Positions 1-13,165 of a stretch of 64,000 nucleotides of DNA are shown piece by piece. The notes under the pieces are model-generated. The model was given only the letters and a program-made list of their open reading frames with translations, had not been told where the DNA came from and did no database searches. Both the position numbers and the translations under genes were made by a program. The stretch is from Solanum dulcamara (taxonomy: Eukaryota > Streptophyta > Magnoliopsida > Solanales > Solanaceae), in NCBI RefSeq assembly GCF_947179165.1, contig NC_077247.1, positions 48,466,935 to 48,530,934 on the forward strand. The letters are read 5' to 3'. Numbering within the stretch: position 1 is the stretch's first letter; the number at the start of each line of letters is the position of its first letter.

Positions 1-3000
1 ATGCTTTAAGGACTGCCGTTTACTTACTAAATAGGGTTTCTAAAGCAGCTTCAAAGACACTTTTTAAACTGTGGACTGGTAGAAAACCTAATTTAAGGCA
101 CTTGCATGTTTGGGGTTGTCCGACATAAGTTAGAGTTTATAAGCCACAAGAAAAGAAACTGAATTCAAGAACAATCAGTGGTTTCTTCATTGGTTATCCA
201 GAAAAATTAAAGGGGTATAGATCTTACTATCCAAATCATAGTACGAGAATAGTTGAAACATGAAATGCTAGGTTCATTGAGAGTGGTGAAGTTAGTGGGA
301 GTGAAGAACCACGCAATGTAAAAATTAAAGAATTTAGGGTACATATTCCTCTACCATGCACTTCTTCTAAAATTATTGTTCCTAAAATTGTTGTAGAAAC
401 TAACAATCAACAAAAATAACAAATTAATGCTCATGTTAATCACAATGAAGTCATAATTAATGAATCTATTGTAGATGAACCACAAGAAATAGCATTAAAA
501 AAATCTCAAAGACAAAAAAGACCTATTATTTCTGATGATTATTTGATATATCTACATAAACATGAAATTGATTTGAAAATTGATAATGATCCAGTTTCAA
601 TTTTACAAGCCATTAAAAGTAAGAATTTTGATAAATGGATAGAAGCTATGAAAGATGAGTTGAAATCTTTGGAACATAATAAAGTTTCGGACCTTGTTAA
701 ATTACCTGAAGGTTGCAAAAGAGTAGGATGTAAACGGCTTTTTAAGACCAAACGAGACTCAACTGACAACATCGAATGTCACAAGGCCAGACTTGTTGCC
801 AGAGGCTTCACTCAAAAAGATAATGTCGGCTACAGCCTACAAGGAGACATTTTCACCCATCTATAAAAAAGATTCACTCAAAATTATAATGGCTTTAGTA
901 GCTCATTATGACTTAGAGCTACATTAAATGGATGTGAACACAACCTTTCTAACTGAAAATTTAGAGAAAGAAGTTTATATGAATCAACCTGAAGAGTTCT
1001 ATTAAAGAAAAGAAACACATGGTGTGTAAACTTAAGAAGTCAATATACGGACTTAAACAAGCTTTCCGACAATGTTATCTTAAATTTAATGAAACTATTG
1101 TCACCTTTGGATTTAACGAAAAATATCGATGATCAGTGTAGATATCTAAAGGTCAGTGGGAGTAAGTTTATTATGTTAGTATTGTATGTTGATGACATCT
1201 TGCTTGCTACTAATGATATTGATTTGTTGTATGATATCAAGAAATATCTCTCTAACAATTTTGAAATGAAAAATATGGGCGAAGCATCCTATGTGATTGG
1301 AATAGAAATATTCTAGGATAGATCACAAGGATTGTTGGGGTTGTCTTAAAAGGCTTATATTAATAAAGTGTTAGAGAGATTTAGAATGAAAAAATGCTCA
1401 AATGAAAAAATGCTCATCAAGTCCCGATCCAATTCAGAAAGGAGATAAATTTAGTCTTAATCAATGTGCAAAGAATAAATTGAAACGTAAGTAAATGAAA
1501 GATATTCCTTATTTATCAATCGTTGGGAGCTTAATATATGCCCAAACATGTACGAGATCAGACATAAATTTTGTTGTTGAGATGCTGGGTCATTATCAAA
1601 GTAATCTAGGAATGGACCATTGGAGGGCTGCAAAGAAAGTGTTGCGATATTTGCAAGGAACGAAAAATCATATTCTCACTTATAGAAGATCTAATCATCT
1701 TGATGTGATTGGATATCCAGATTCAGATTATGCTAGTTGTGTGGATACAAGAAAATCCACATTTTGATATTTGTTCTTGTTAGCTGAAGGAGCAATATCA
1801 TGGAAGAGTGCGAAGTAGTCTGTTATAGCTGCATTCATTGTGAAAGCTAAGTTTGTGGCACGCTTTGAGGCCACAGTTCAAGCTAATTGGCTGCGAAACT
1901 TTATTTCAGAACTTGGACTAGTTGACAATATTTTCAGACCGCTGAAAGTTTATTGTGATAATACTGCAGTTGTTTTCTTCTCAAAAAACGATAAGTATTT
2001 AAAAGGTACTAAACATATGAAATTGAAATACTTTTCTGTTAAATAAGAAGTCCAGAAACATAAAGTGACAATTGAACATATTAGCACCAAGCTTATGATT
2101 GTTGATCCTTTGACGAAAGGATTGCCACCCAAAACATTTGTTGAACATGTTGAAAGAATAGGTCTTATTGATAGCAATGAATAACTTTATGTAAAGATTT
2201 CATTATGTTTATGCAATTGACACAAGGTCTCAACTATGTTTTCTCTTGTACACATTATGCTGAGAATGACGATAACATGTTCTGACTTAGATGAAGATAT
2301 ACTAAGCATTATGATTGGACCATTACATATTTAAAGATTGTGTTGGGCAATATACTAATATTATAGTAAATGGAAGAAATTATATTGAGAGGTGATATAC
2401 AAACGCCATGACTCGCATTAGTTTATTTACTCAATCACAATGAATGATGTTTTCGATAAAATAAAAATTTGTCTTTAAACGTGCACATAATGATTGAAAT
2501 AGTTATTAAAACATTACATGAATGAGCGTGTGCCAAGTGGGAGGATGTAAGTTTTATTTGTGGCTCACGTAATAAAGTCAGTTTCATAAATATTAAAAGG
2601 CTAAATTAATTGAATGTTATGGAGAAATGAATTCGTATTGTAACTCTTTTTTCTTACGTGATGGAGAGTGGTTAAAAGAAGTTGTAACTCCCCATATAAT
2701 TTATTATGGGTCGTCTCTCTCTGCCTTTAGAAGGAGAATAGTATACTCCATCATTCTATTCATTAAAAAATCAGAAAAAGAAAAAAGGGTGAGAAAAAAA
2801 TAAATAAAAATAAGAGTAAAGAACAATTAAAAAGGAACACTTTCGCACTTAAGTCAAGAAATAAAATGACGGATTCAGTATGTTTTCTTGACTGAATTAT
2901 TGTAGTTTATGTTATGTAAAAATTATGTAATTGTACAATCTTGAATAATTGACAGAATTCATTATTAGATTATTTATGTTTTCATAATCACGTGAAATCC

Positions 3001-3005
3001 TTACA
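1..3005 (+). mobile_element. Decayed Ty1/copia LTR retrotransposon, 3' part
   Basis: The 3' two thirds of a copia-type pol region reads on the + strand with stops and frameshifts. From position 3 a frame resembles the end of integrase (an LNRV segment, LWTGRKP, HVWGCP) and is broken by a TAA near 128 and a TGA near 260. Reverse transcriptase follows in pieces: 543-866 (WIEAMKDELKSLE, HKARLVARGFTQK), then about 1020-1080 ([11 protein letters not shown]), then 1089-1316, which keeps the catalytic LYVDDILLA motif. RNase H and the C-terminal part lie at 1495-1767 and 1840-2184. Gag, protease, the primer-binding site and the 5' LTR would lie left of the window. A polypurine tract and probable 3' LTR close the element. 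With this many breaks it cannot encode an active polyprotein. Confidence 0.9.
2546..3005 (+). repeat. Probable 3' LTR of the copia element
   Basis: A purine tract (AAGTGGGAGGA, ending at 2545) sits where copia elements have their polypurine tract. It is followed at once by TGTAAG. The matching end CTTACA occurs at 3000-3005, giving a 460-bp block bounded by a perfect 6-bp inverted repeat that starts TG and ends CA. An AT-rich TATA-like stretch lies near 2694-2706. The 5' LTR is outside the window, so neither LTR identity nor the target duplication (expected to match about 3006-3010, attat) can be tested. The left edge is well supported; the right edge rests only on the inverted repeat. Confidence 0.6.
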
Positions 3006-4093
3006 ATTATCTCTTTTCTACCATCCAATTATTTTTTTTTTTAAAAAAAGCTCTATGAAATAATGTCATGTAAAATTTGAAGTAAGGAATCACTTGCCAA
3101 TTATAACAAAATTTGTGACCCCAACAAATTGAATATAGCTTACAAAGGTAGTGTTACATCAGGCAAATAGTTAATAAATAACTAAATAGATAGATAAACC
3201 TTGGCTATAAAATATGACAATTTTTTGTCCCCTCAAGGACATCTGATAATTTTGAGGAATATGGCAAATTTTGGGGAAGAATTTTCCAGATGTCCCCACT
3301 TTACCTCCAAAAAACAATAAATGAAAAAAAAAAACATTTTTCCTGCAAGTAAAATAATAATTTTTACTCACAAAATTTAAATTAACCTTTTTTATTGAAA
3401 TTCATATTGAGACACAAAATTCTGAAATGTGTTTATCTAATATGATGCATATGTTAACCATTGCAAGTGATAGAGTACATATAATACCTATGACAAATAA
3501 ATATCATTATTCATGTGTTTATGTTGGTACATTTTCCTGACTCTGTTTTGAAGAAATGATTATTGTTCCATGATATGCATATTAATCATGATTAATGTTG
3601 CAATTAGTAAAAGAGCATGAGCATGTTAAATGTTTTTGGTCCTTATACCCACTTATCACATGTGTAACCAGGGAACATGTACATGTGAAATATGAAACTA
3701 GTGTAATGTGTACATCCTGACATTAATAGGCCAAAGATAATAATCTTAATAGTTATAGTAGTTTGGTACTTTGGTTGGAGCTCAAAACCAATTACCTCAA
3801 AATTAATGATTTGTTTTATTGAAAAAAAAATCATTCGAACTATGTAATGATTAGTTATGAACTGATAAATAGTTCTAGATTTCTTTTTAAAAGTTAGCTA
3901 AACTAATCGTCTTAGTTTTCTTTAATTAAAGTCAAATTTTTTTTTTTGAGTATATTCAAGTGTGTCGCCCCCTCCCCCACCCCCACCCCCCATAAATTTG
4001 ACCGCTTATTTCATGATGATATTCTTTATTAACTAATGATATAAACATACGATTTTAATATATTAGTGCAAATTTAACTAGTCAAATTAAGAT

Positions 4094-4334
4094 ATTTCCT
4101 TCGTTCACTTTGGATTTTTACACTTTTAAGAAACAAAGATTGATATGGAGATTTTACCATAATGTCTATATTAATAGTTGTTTAGTATTTGATCTTGAAA
4201 AATAATTAGAGTAATAAGTAATTAATGTTAAAAGTAAAACATGAAAATAAAAAAATAGTATTTTCTTGATATATTAAAAATTACAAAAAAAAAATAAAAT
4301 ATTTTTATAATTGTGGATAAGTAAAGATGAACGA
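4094..4334. mobile_element. Possible Stowaway-like MITE
   Basis: About 240 bp with imperfect, related ends: CCTTCGTTCACTTT at the left and the complement of AAAGATGAACG at the right. The AT-rich interior resembles the clearer Stowaway copy at 58826-59077. The ends are too diverged to fix a TA target duplication. Confidence 0.35.
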
Positions 4335-5266
4335 TTAAAAAAACCTTCATATGAAGTCATTTTCAAGGTCAAATTTTATTCCATGACGTAGATGACGTTG
4401 AATTTCAATAAAACGCAAGAAACAGCAATTAAACAAAAAGGAATTCAAATGCAAAACCGTCCCCACATATTTATTTATTTTCCCGCTTCATGTTCCTTTC
4501 TTCATTTTATTGACCTAAAACAAGGGAAAAAAACTTCCTTCTCGTGATTTTCATTAACAATATGACAAACGGAATTAACTCAGTTCTTTGAGTTTTTAAC
4601 TTTTGGATTTGAAATATTATAGTTCATCCAATTCTAAATTTTAGATCTGATCTCATCTAATTAAAAGATGTCAAATTCAATTTTGTTCATTTCATAGTAC
4701 AATACACATGGGTAGATAAAACTTTAGGAAAATCGCAGAATAGGATACTGGGTCTTTTTAATTTTTCATTTGTTCGATATCCGTTCTAAGGTCCGACTAA
4801 TCTAAGTTTAACATGAGAATTTTCACTTTATCAAGTAAAACGCTTTCAACTAAAATCAGTACTCCAGAACCAACAAGAAATCTAATATATAAACACAATC
4901 CAAGTTAAATCTACCATGTATTTATTTAGCCCATTTTATAAATCATAAATCATAATAATCTTGATATCTTAATCCACATGTAGTGAAAATGCAACATTAT
5001 GAAAAGGCTTAATTAACAATTAAAACCACAATATGAGCTTCTCATATTTTTCAAGGATGCATGTGTCTGCCTAGAATCTTATCAGACTTGACCAAAGTTA
5101 TCTTGACATGTGTTTCTCTATAAGTTAGAATTTTTCTAAGGATGCATGTGTCTCTCTTTGGTTTTTTTATTCTCTCTGACAATTATTAACTAATATAATT
5201 GCTAGAAAATACTTGTTCTGCAAATGTCACATACATTTATAATTAATGGCCATTAGAGGTACTATT

Positions 5267-5458
5267 ATTTTGAGAGTCAAATTTAAAAATAATTTATCGT
5301 GATTTTTTTATTTGTCTTTAAAATATTTTAAATTATTAATCATTATAACATATAATATATTTTACGTAATTTTCAAATACGTAAATTTTACTTCAAAAAA
5401 CATAATGCAATTTGTGTTTAAATTTATGATAAAAATTAAAAATTTGACTTTCAAATTT
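5267..5458. mobile_element. Possible small MITE with GAGAGTCAAATTT ends
   Basis: The left end TTTGAGAGTCAAATTT is mirrored by AAATTTGACTTTCAAATTT at the right, giving an imperfect inverted repeat of about 17 bp around an AT-rich interior without coding capacity. The superfamily is unclear. Confidence 0.35.
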
Positions 5459-7339
5459 CGGTTGTACCACATGACTTTCAAACAGAGGAATACTCACATT
5501 TTCTTTTTAATTTTTCCCAGACCCAACTCCAAAAAAAAAAAAAAATGTAAAGAAGAAATGAGCTTGCACATCATGAAGCACAATTCAACTTTTTGGTACC
5601 TAATAGCTGGTATTTTGTAATCTTCAAAAGTGTATGATCCAAATGAATAATAATGATATGTAGACTTGTTTATATCAAGGGTCCCTTTTTGTTCGACAAT
5701 ATTTGAGGCTAGATTCCAGTTGCTATGATAGCCGAGTTTTGTGAAATTAAAACTGAAATAATTCCATTCGATGATATTTCCTACTTACTTTAAAATTTGA
5801 TTAATACAAATTCGTAACTCAAAGTTTCACTTTGAGAAATAAGGTGTTCTCGAGATTTAAAATATTTGGTTAATAATGGAGGAATATACTTATCACTTTA
5901 TTATAATCTTTCATATTTTTTTCTTTTACTAGTTGGGTTAAGTTTTATTAAAATAAAAGTACATTATGGAATATGATTAATCATCCTGATTCTTTTTTAT
6001 AATTATTCACATCTAATTTACCCCAATAATTAGTAAGTTTAATAGTTGATTAAATTCAGATCAAAGCGAGTAACAGGGATTTATGATGTAATGTACTACT
6101 TAATTTTAGTTCCACCTAACATTACTTACGTAAAAATAGATTATTAATCTATTTCATAGACTAGCTACTTTTTCAGTCAGGTAATTGAAAAATTATCACT
6201 ATAGTAAAATTTCAACTTATACTAAAATTTTAAATAAGTAGTACTATTAATTATTTTTATATAAGGGTTGATTTTTTATTTTCTTCTTGTAGTTTTCCCA
6301 TAAATACATAAATGAAGGAGAGCTGTAAGACAATAGTGGCCCATTTCACAAGTAATGATGATGAGTATCATGGCTTTGCCCTTTGCAGTTTAATATATTC
6401 ATAAGTATATTATAATTAAATCCAAGCATTAGCTAATACTATGAGATCTAGGAACTAATCATTTGTATTACTATGATATGATTAACAAACAAATAATATT
6501 ATATCAATCCTACATCAATGTTTGACCTCAAAGACCAATAAAACTTCTTAACATGGTTACCTTCTAAATCCCCCCCCCCCCCTATATATACATATTATTT
6601 GTTTTCTTTCATCTTGATTCCCCATCTTTAATCTAAGTGGGCAATGTGCTTTAAGAGTTGACCAAAAGTGGATTTGACCTAATAATCTTACTATCTCATT
6701 TTAAGAAACTTTTATAAGTTTATAAATATTGAAGGGGTTAGAAGTGACTAATAGTACTCATTTTCCAATAGGAATAATAAGGTGAAAGAAATTAAGAAAT
6801 ACATACGAATAATTTAGTAACCTTGTGCTCAATATTAGATGTGTTAAAATCCAAAACGATATATTAAAATCGATTATTATGATTAATGTCAATACCTCCC
6901 ATTAGTCATGGCGATATAGGATACTCAAGATAAAAAAGTCTTTTTGGAGGTCGCATCGTTTTGCAAAATAATCCTTAATAAATACATGTATAAGATTAAT
7001 ACAAAATTCAGCACATATATCTTATTTTGATGTTGAAACTGATTTGAAATATTTTAAAACTGATTGCTATAACTTATTAAAAACTTTTTTGTTTTAATAG
7101 CCAATGGAAGAGTGAATTCTTATTCTATAGAACCTGATGTATTAAAACGTTGATTAATTAGATTATATTTTTTTAAAGAGGGTAAACTCTACATAATATT
7201 CAAAAATTGAAGAACAACTTTGCCAAAAAAAAAAAAAAAAAACTTTTGCGCAACTTCAAATTCCAATATTGTAAGTTCCCAAATGGAAAAATTCCTAGGA
7301 AAACTTTTTAATAAATAATTACTGATTTTAATGATACTT

Positions 7340-7640
7340 TTTATTTATTACCATTTATAGCAATATATAACAATATTATGATATATCTACTATGTATTAA
7401 AAGTGAATTATATGGACAATATAAATGTATTATAAGTTTTTTAAAATATATTATATTTGTTTGGTAAGAAATTGACACAATGTATTATAAGTGTATTAAA
7501 GTATGTGATAAATAAATTATCCATGAATAAAACTTGTATTATATGAGTTTTATAAATTATTCTCGCTAATATGTATTAAAATTGTATTATAAATATTCAG
7601 TGGAAAAAAAATATTATTGCTATAAATAGTAAATATTTTT
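7340..7640. mobile_element. Possible MITE with CATTTATAGCAATA ends
   Basis: The left arm ACCATTTATAGCAATA (about 7349) is mirrored by TATTGCTATAAATAGTAAAT near 7616-7635. Between them short motifs of the TGTATTA(T)AA type recur. Length about 300 bp, no coding capacity. The exact ends and target duplication could not be fixed. Confidence 0.4.
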
Positions 7641-8556
7641 TTAATGTAGTACATTTATGTAAATTTCCCTTCTCCAATAGTACAATTAGGCCCAGAAATT
7701 TCTACTTCTTGGCCCATTCCATTTTTGTGGGCTCATTCGCAGGCCCGTATCTGTTAAAGCCTTGTGAATGTTAGGCAATTTGATAGTCTTATAAGCTTAT
7801 AACCGCTTTACTTAAATATGTTTGTCAAATACTCTTATAGTCTCAAAATAAGCGCCATCTTAGTTAGGTTATTTCTGGTATTTATCATTATACCATAGGG
7901 AGTGCGGGGCATAGCTAGGTAGGGGCAAGGGGTTCATCCAAATCTTCTTCGGCTAAAAATTTATAATGTTTATATACGGTTAAAATTATTTTTATATACA
8001 TATAGTAAATGTTGAACTCCTTTGACTTCTTTGTGTTCTTCATATTTCGAATCTTCTAAGTGAACATCCTGACTCCACCATTGATTGAGTGTACAAATGG
8101 TAAAATATCCGTGAACGTAAAATTATTTAAAATTTCATTTGGTGAGTTCACTTTAGTCATAAAAAAGAGCCATAAAACATTTTTCAATGAGATCTATAGA
8201 GTAATTCTTACTCGTATTTCTTGTTAAATAATGTAGACTTTTTCTCTTCGTGGTCCTTCCGGTACACAAGATATTGTAATTGTTGCAAAGACAAAAGACA
8301 CAAAAGTGCAACCTTTCTGAATTTTTAGCCATAATTAATTTACCAACAATAATTAATGAATATAAAGTTAATAATAATAATAATTTGAGGATGACAAGTA
8401 GTTTAATTTTTCTTTAAATATTTGATATAGATGTGGATGTGCATATAATTATGTCAAATGAGTAGAGGGAGTTAGGAAAAAAACGCATGCCCCATATTTG
8501 CAGCAACATTGCTATCATTAGTCTTTTTGTACTCATAACACTCTTCAAAATTAGTA

Positions 8557-8817
8557 ATTCTTCCGTTACTAAATAAGCGATATTTTAGTCTTTTTATTTT
8601 ATTTTAAAATAAGTAGTGTTCTAGAGTTTTTTGATCTTATTCTTTTAAAATTATGCTTGTTTTAATGCATGGAGTTTTACGCCATTAAAGAAATCACCTT
8701 TTTCTTCAAGACATTTAATTAAGAGTAAGTTAATAAAACTACTTAGTTTTTAGGAATAAGCAATTTTTTAAAGAGTATGTCTACCTAAAAATACCAATTA
8801 TCTAGAAACGGAGAGAG
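8557..8817. mobile_element. Stowaway-type MITE (Tc1/mariner-related)
   Basis: A 261-bp AT-rich element flanked by TA on both sides (8555-8556 and 8818-8819). The left end ATTCTTCCGTTACTAAATAA and the complement of the right end (CTCTCTCCGTTTCTAGATAA) form an imperfect inverted repeat of about 30 bp of the CTCCGT type typical of Stowaway. No coding capacity. Confidence 0.6.
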
Positions 8818-9551
8818 TAACAAAACAATTTCTATCTGTTCCCTTTTGGTGATTTAATGGGGTTTCCTTTTTCAAGTAAATAGACCTTTTCCTTTGCCCC
8901 TATGTTGTAATATTCATATAATTTGGTTACGTGAAGATAAGACACAATTTTTTATTTTTTTTTGGTTAGAGGAGTATTTGGTTGTTATAGTAACTTATAT
9001 GAATAAATAATTGATGAAAGAAGGTTGATTTTAAATTGTGAATTTTCTTACAAGACTTTTGTCTAAAATCTTGAAATGGAAGGAACACACATCAAGAAGA
9101 ATATAAGATTTTAGAGTTTTTTTATCGAAAGAGTAGTATAAAAATTATAATTTTTTGGTTGATATAACTTATCAAACTCTTCGAATTTTAAAAGAAGAAG
9201 AGTTTTTATACTACACAACAATTTATTAAGTAATAATCGAATAATATATAATATACATCTGTAATATGTAACTAATATATCTAATTAGCGATTGTTATTA
9301 TTTTGATTGAGCGTTCAAATCTATTCAACTTATAAACACAAATGAGATAAAAAAGAATTATTTACGCTTTCAGTTGGAGTATGTCTCGAGTTTTTTTTTC
9401 TTTTAGGCTACACAGTTTAATTTTATGAATTATTTGTAAATTCTTTTTATATTATTACTATACTATAAGAGGGAGTTACTGATGACACAGACAAGAGGTC
9501 AACATGCCTGCCTGTCTGTTTGAGGGTTAAATGTCAGCTAAAGATAATGAG

Positions 9552-9806
9552 ACCGTTTGAATTGACTTATAAGCTGTTTTTAGATATTTTTTTTGAGTAT
9601 TTAACTGACCAATTTAAAGTCATTTTGTGCTTAAAATAAGCCCCAATAAATAGTTGGTTTATTTGGATGAACTTATTTTAAGCAGTTTATAAGTTGAAAA
9701 CAGCTTATAAGTCAAAAAAATAAAAATGGCCCGCACCTATTTTTTTTAACTTATAAGCAGTTTTCAATTTATAAGCTGCTTAAAAATAAGTCAATCCAAA
9801 CAAGCT
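9552..9806. mobile_element. Foldback/MITE with GTTTGRATTGACTTAT ends
   Basis: About 255 bp. The left end has GTTTGAATTGACTTATAAGC; the complement of the right end has GTTTGGATTGACTTATTTTT. Inside, the same AACTTATAAGCWG..TTTCAA motif recurs in both orientations (near 9679-9711 and 9750-9780), so the whole element can fold. No coding capacity. hAT or Mutator relationship is unresolved because no clean target duplication is visible. Confidence 0.55.
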
Positions 9807-9939
9807 AAATACAATCAACTTTACCAAAATAACTCTTTTTATATGATGGTGCGCAAATTGCATTTGATCTGGCACTTCAACGGCAATTCAGTTATTCTTT
9901 TACGTAATTACTTCATTTTAATTAGTTTGTCTTATTTTT

Positions 9940-10775
9940 AAAAATTTTATATGTTTAAAAAGTATTATAAATCAATAAAAAATTTGATTGATTCTCAAAA
10001 CTCTGTTAATATGAAAAAGATGAGTAACATATATTATTTAAAAATTACATAACATATACTATAAATCATAGTAATTAAAAAAACATATAAAACATTCAAT
10101 TGATTATCAAAATTTCGTGAGTACCGCATGAATTGGGATAGCGAAATTAACATATATTAATTAAAAATGACGTAAAAGTAATATAAATAACAAGAATTAA
10201 TAACTTAAATTTTTTAAAATATATAAAATATTTGATTGGATCTCGAAATTCTATCAGTGCTACATAAACTGAAACAAAAAAGTAACATATATATATATTT
10301 CAAAGTTACGTAAAAAATACTATAAATCACAATAATTAAATACTTAAAATATTTAAAAGATATATAAAAGTTTGATTGACTCTCGAATCACTGTCGCGTG
10401 AATAGGGATAGATGAGTAACATGCATTGTTTGAAAATGATGTAAAAGTAATATAGATCACAATAATTAAAAAATTTAAAATTTTATCAATGTTACATAAA
10501 TTAGGACAAGAAAAGTAACATATATTATTTAAAAATTACATAAAAAATACTATAAATCACAATAATCAACAACTTAAAATATCTAAAAATGATATTTCTT
10601 CTGTTTTAAAAAGAATGACCTTTTTTCCTTTTTAATTTATTTAAAAAAAAATAAAATTTTGTGTCAAATCAAACTAGATCATTCTTTTTAAAACAGAAAA
10701 AATATTAAAATTTAATTGAGTTTCTAAATCCTATTTATGTTATATAAATTGAAATAAAAAAATATCAGACATTGG
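9940..10775. repeat. Degenerate minisatellite, about 100-135 bp period
   Basis: A motif of the form AGTAACATATATTATTTAAA, then a TACATAAAAAATACTATAAATCA block, then a TTTGATTGAYTCTCRAA block, recurs in direct orientation with anchors near 10022, 10144, 10279, 10413 and 10511. The last partial unit is split by a small inverted-repeat insertion at 10593-10706. Copies are well diverged. Confidence 0.6.
10593..10706. mobile_element. Small inverted-repeat insertion (about 114 bp)
   Basis: The arms TTCTGTTTTAAAAAGAATGA and its mirror TCATTCTTTTTAAAACAGAA are perfect over about 20 bp and enclose an AT-rich loop. The sequence interrupts the minisatellite, so it inserted after the array formed. It looks like a short MITE; the superfamily is unknown. 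Confidence 0.5.
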
Positions 10776-12486
10776 ACGCGTGCTAGCAAGGGCCTGTGTC
10801 CAGTGTTTATATTAAAAGTTAAATTTCTTAACCAACAATTATTAGAATATTGTGAACTGGTGAACATAATGACTACTAAACCATAATTACCTTTCTAGGA
10901 GAATTTCTTGATTTTTACTATCCTTACAAGTTACCTCCATTTAGAAGAGAAAGGAAAAGTGAAGTAAAAATTTTCCTTTTATTTTTTGGTGATAATGACA
11001 AGACGTGATTCACGGAATCAACAATGGTTACTACTTATATGACAATTTTTTTTAAGTCCATATATATATATATATTATAATCATATAAATATTATTATAT
11101 GCTCTAAGCCCATAAACTTTAAAAATTATATAGTTACACAAATACTAGATCATAATTCATATGACCATCAATTATAAGAAAATACTTTTTAAAACTTCAC
11201 TCAAAATCTAAATTATGATATATAAATAAAACCAGAGCAAATATATGATTATATTGGGTATTTGAGTTAAGACTTAAGACCTAAGAAAATATAAATCTTT
11301 CATGCCTATTGAAAATGAACTTTACGTTACTTATCACTTTTTACCACTTTTTAATTAACAATCATATTTAATCTTAAAGTTTCACTTAGTTGAAAATGAC
11401 ACAAGGCCCTTATTAAACAATCAATAATCAAGGGGACAATTCAATGATCAAGAAAGTATTATTATACTTAATTATAATCTAGGTGCTCTATTAGTCATTG
11501 CTGACCAATTGGACATTTTCCATTCACTTACCAATTATGTGATGAAAAATATCCTTAAAACAAAAAATAAATACCAAGACGTAATTACATTTTAGTTGTA
11601 AGAAGTCCATTTTTTCTATTAAAATTGACACAGGGCAGTTACTTTAAAATTTTTCTCTCCATATCACACGTCTACCTTCTTTTTTTTTCTTCTGTCTGGA
11701 GTAGTAATATATATTTTTATGCTATATTTTATCTTTTTATTAATATTTTTTTATATAAATTTACTCTCTACATAAGTATCTTATTTTTGGTAATATAATC
11801 ACTATATTTACAGAAATAGAATCTTTCAAATTTACCAATACTAGGTTCAAATATTTTGATATTTTACTATACTATTTATGTGAAAAATATATATTTCTAT
11901 CATTAGAGATTTTCCTTCTTTACGCAAAGTGTGATAAAACTTAGCATTTGACATTAAAGTTCTTTGATCAATCCTAAAAGGAATTAATTTTCAAGTAGTT
12001 TTAAAATGTGTGTCTTAGAGCTTAAATCTTTGTACATTTGTTCAAATTGTATTAACTTTCATTCATTTTTAGTTAGTGAAGTATGCATAGATTTGTGATT
12101 ATGTCAATAAATCAAAATGCACAAATTGATTCGAACGTAATTTTTGGTTATATACTTCCTCCTCCTCCTTTCCAAAATCCTTCTTTTCATATGATAATCT
12201 CTGGAAGCCTTTGTTCGAAAGCATTTCATCTCATAGTATAATTTTTTTCGGTAAGAATTTTAATTCATCAGACTTTAATGCTGAAACGGAATAACTAAAT
12301 TAAAACAAAAGGGTTAATGTAACAATAAAAAGATATTTTTTGTGCTTACCAACTGTTACTCCCTAAATATTATTGTAAATTTCGTTTCCAATTAAGCATA
12401 AATAGTCAAATTAGTGGACCATCTGTTGAAAACTCACCCACCAGCAGTACTGTCTTATACACAGCACCAACGGTACAAACTCTGCA

Positions 12487-12494
12487 GTATAAAT
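12487..12494 (+). promoter_or_regulatory. Candidate TATA box of the SRF-like gene
   Basis: GTATAAAT lies about 670 bp upstream of the chosen ATG at 13166, next to the only leader-like region before the gene. A leader intron is likely, with an acceptor TTTTGCAG ending at 13079 and a possible donor at the GTTAGT near 12720. The TATA call is by motif only. Confidence 0.35.
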
Positions 12495-13165
12495 TCAAAT
12501 CAAATTATGGAGATTCTTCTTCAACTTTAACGTTCTCCTAGAAAAATTTGTTACTATATGTTGGTTCCCTAAATTAAAGGGATTAAAACAAGTGTACTCT
12601 ACTGCTGTACCAAATCACTGTTTATCAATTGGAAAAAGGTAGAGGAAAGTAGATATGCTTAAGCCATAAAGCAAGTGTTTATCTTTTGTTTTTGTCCTGT
12701 TTAACACAAAAGGAAAAGGTTAGTAGCACATATCCCAACTTTCTTGTATGTGGGGTTCACTTCTTATCATTTTACTAATTTTCACTTTGCTATAGCGGTT
12801 TTTATTCATAAAGTTTGAATCTTTATGTACCTTGTGCATTGATAGATGTGTTCTTTTTATGCCTTTTGAGCTTCTCTATGATGGGTGTTCAGTATTTGAC
12901 TGTCTTGCTTTTGTGAGAGTACTCTTTCTGTAGGTTCTTGTTTGATATGTGTGTTTTTTGTTTTCTGCTTCTTTTTTTGAAAATCCATGGAAGTGTAGTT
13001 TTGGGGTTTTGGTTCTTTTGGGTGTTGGAGATTCGTCTATTGTTTATGTTAAAGTGAAGATCTTTGTGGTGTTTTGCAGTTGGTGAAACTGTGAAGCAAA
13101 GATTTGAAGGAAAAAGGAAAGAAGAAGAGGAAGCAGAAAATTTGTTCTTGGAGTATCCGTTTGTG

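Larger units (their letters stand above)
3006..12480. other. AT-rich intergenic DNA without genes
   Basis: No frame here gives a protein-like product; the longer open frames (for example 5312-5620) are low-complexity translations of A/T runs. The interval holds the small transposons and minisatellite listed separately, C-rich runs near 3967-3991 and 6571-6582, a TA run near 11059-11074, and poly(A) runs (for example 7226-7243). I see nothing else that can be named. Confidence 0.7.

Noticed and set aside
1089..2184. An intact retrotransposon reverse transcriptase and RNase H gene
   Set aside because: Although the YVDD motif survives, the region changes frame and has several stop codons, so no continuous product is possible.
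5312..5620. A 102-residue open frame in intergenic DNA
   Set aside because: Its composition is almost only F, I, K, L and N from AT-rich DNA and it overlaps a possible MITE.
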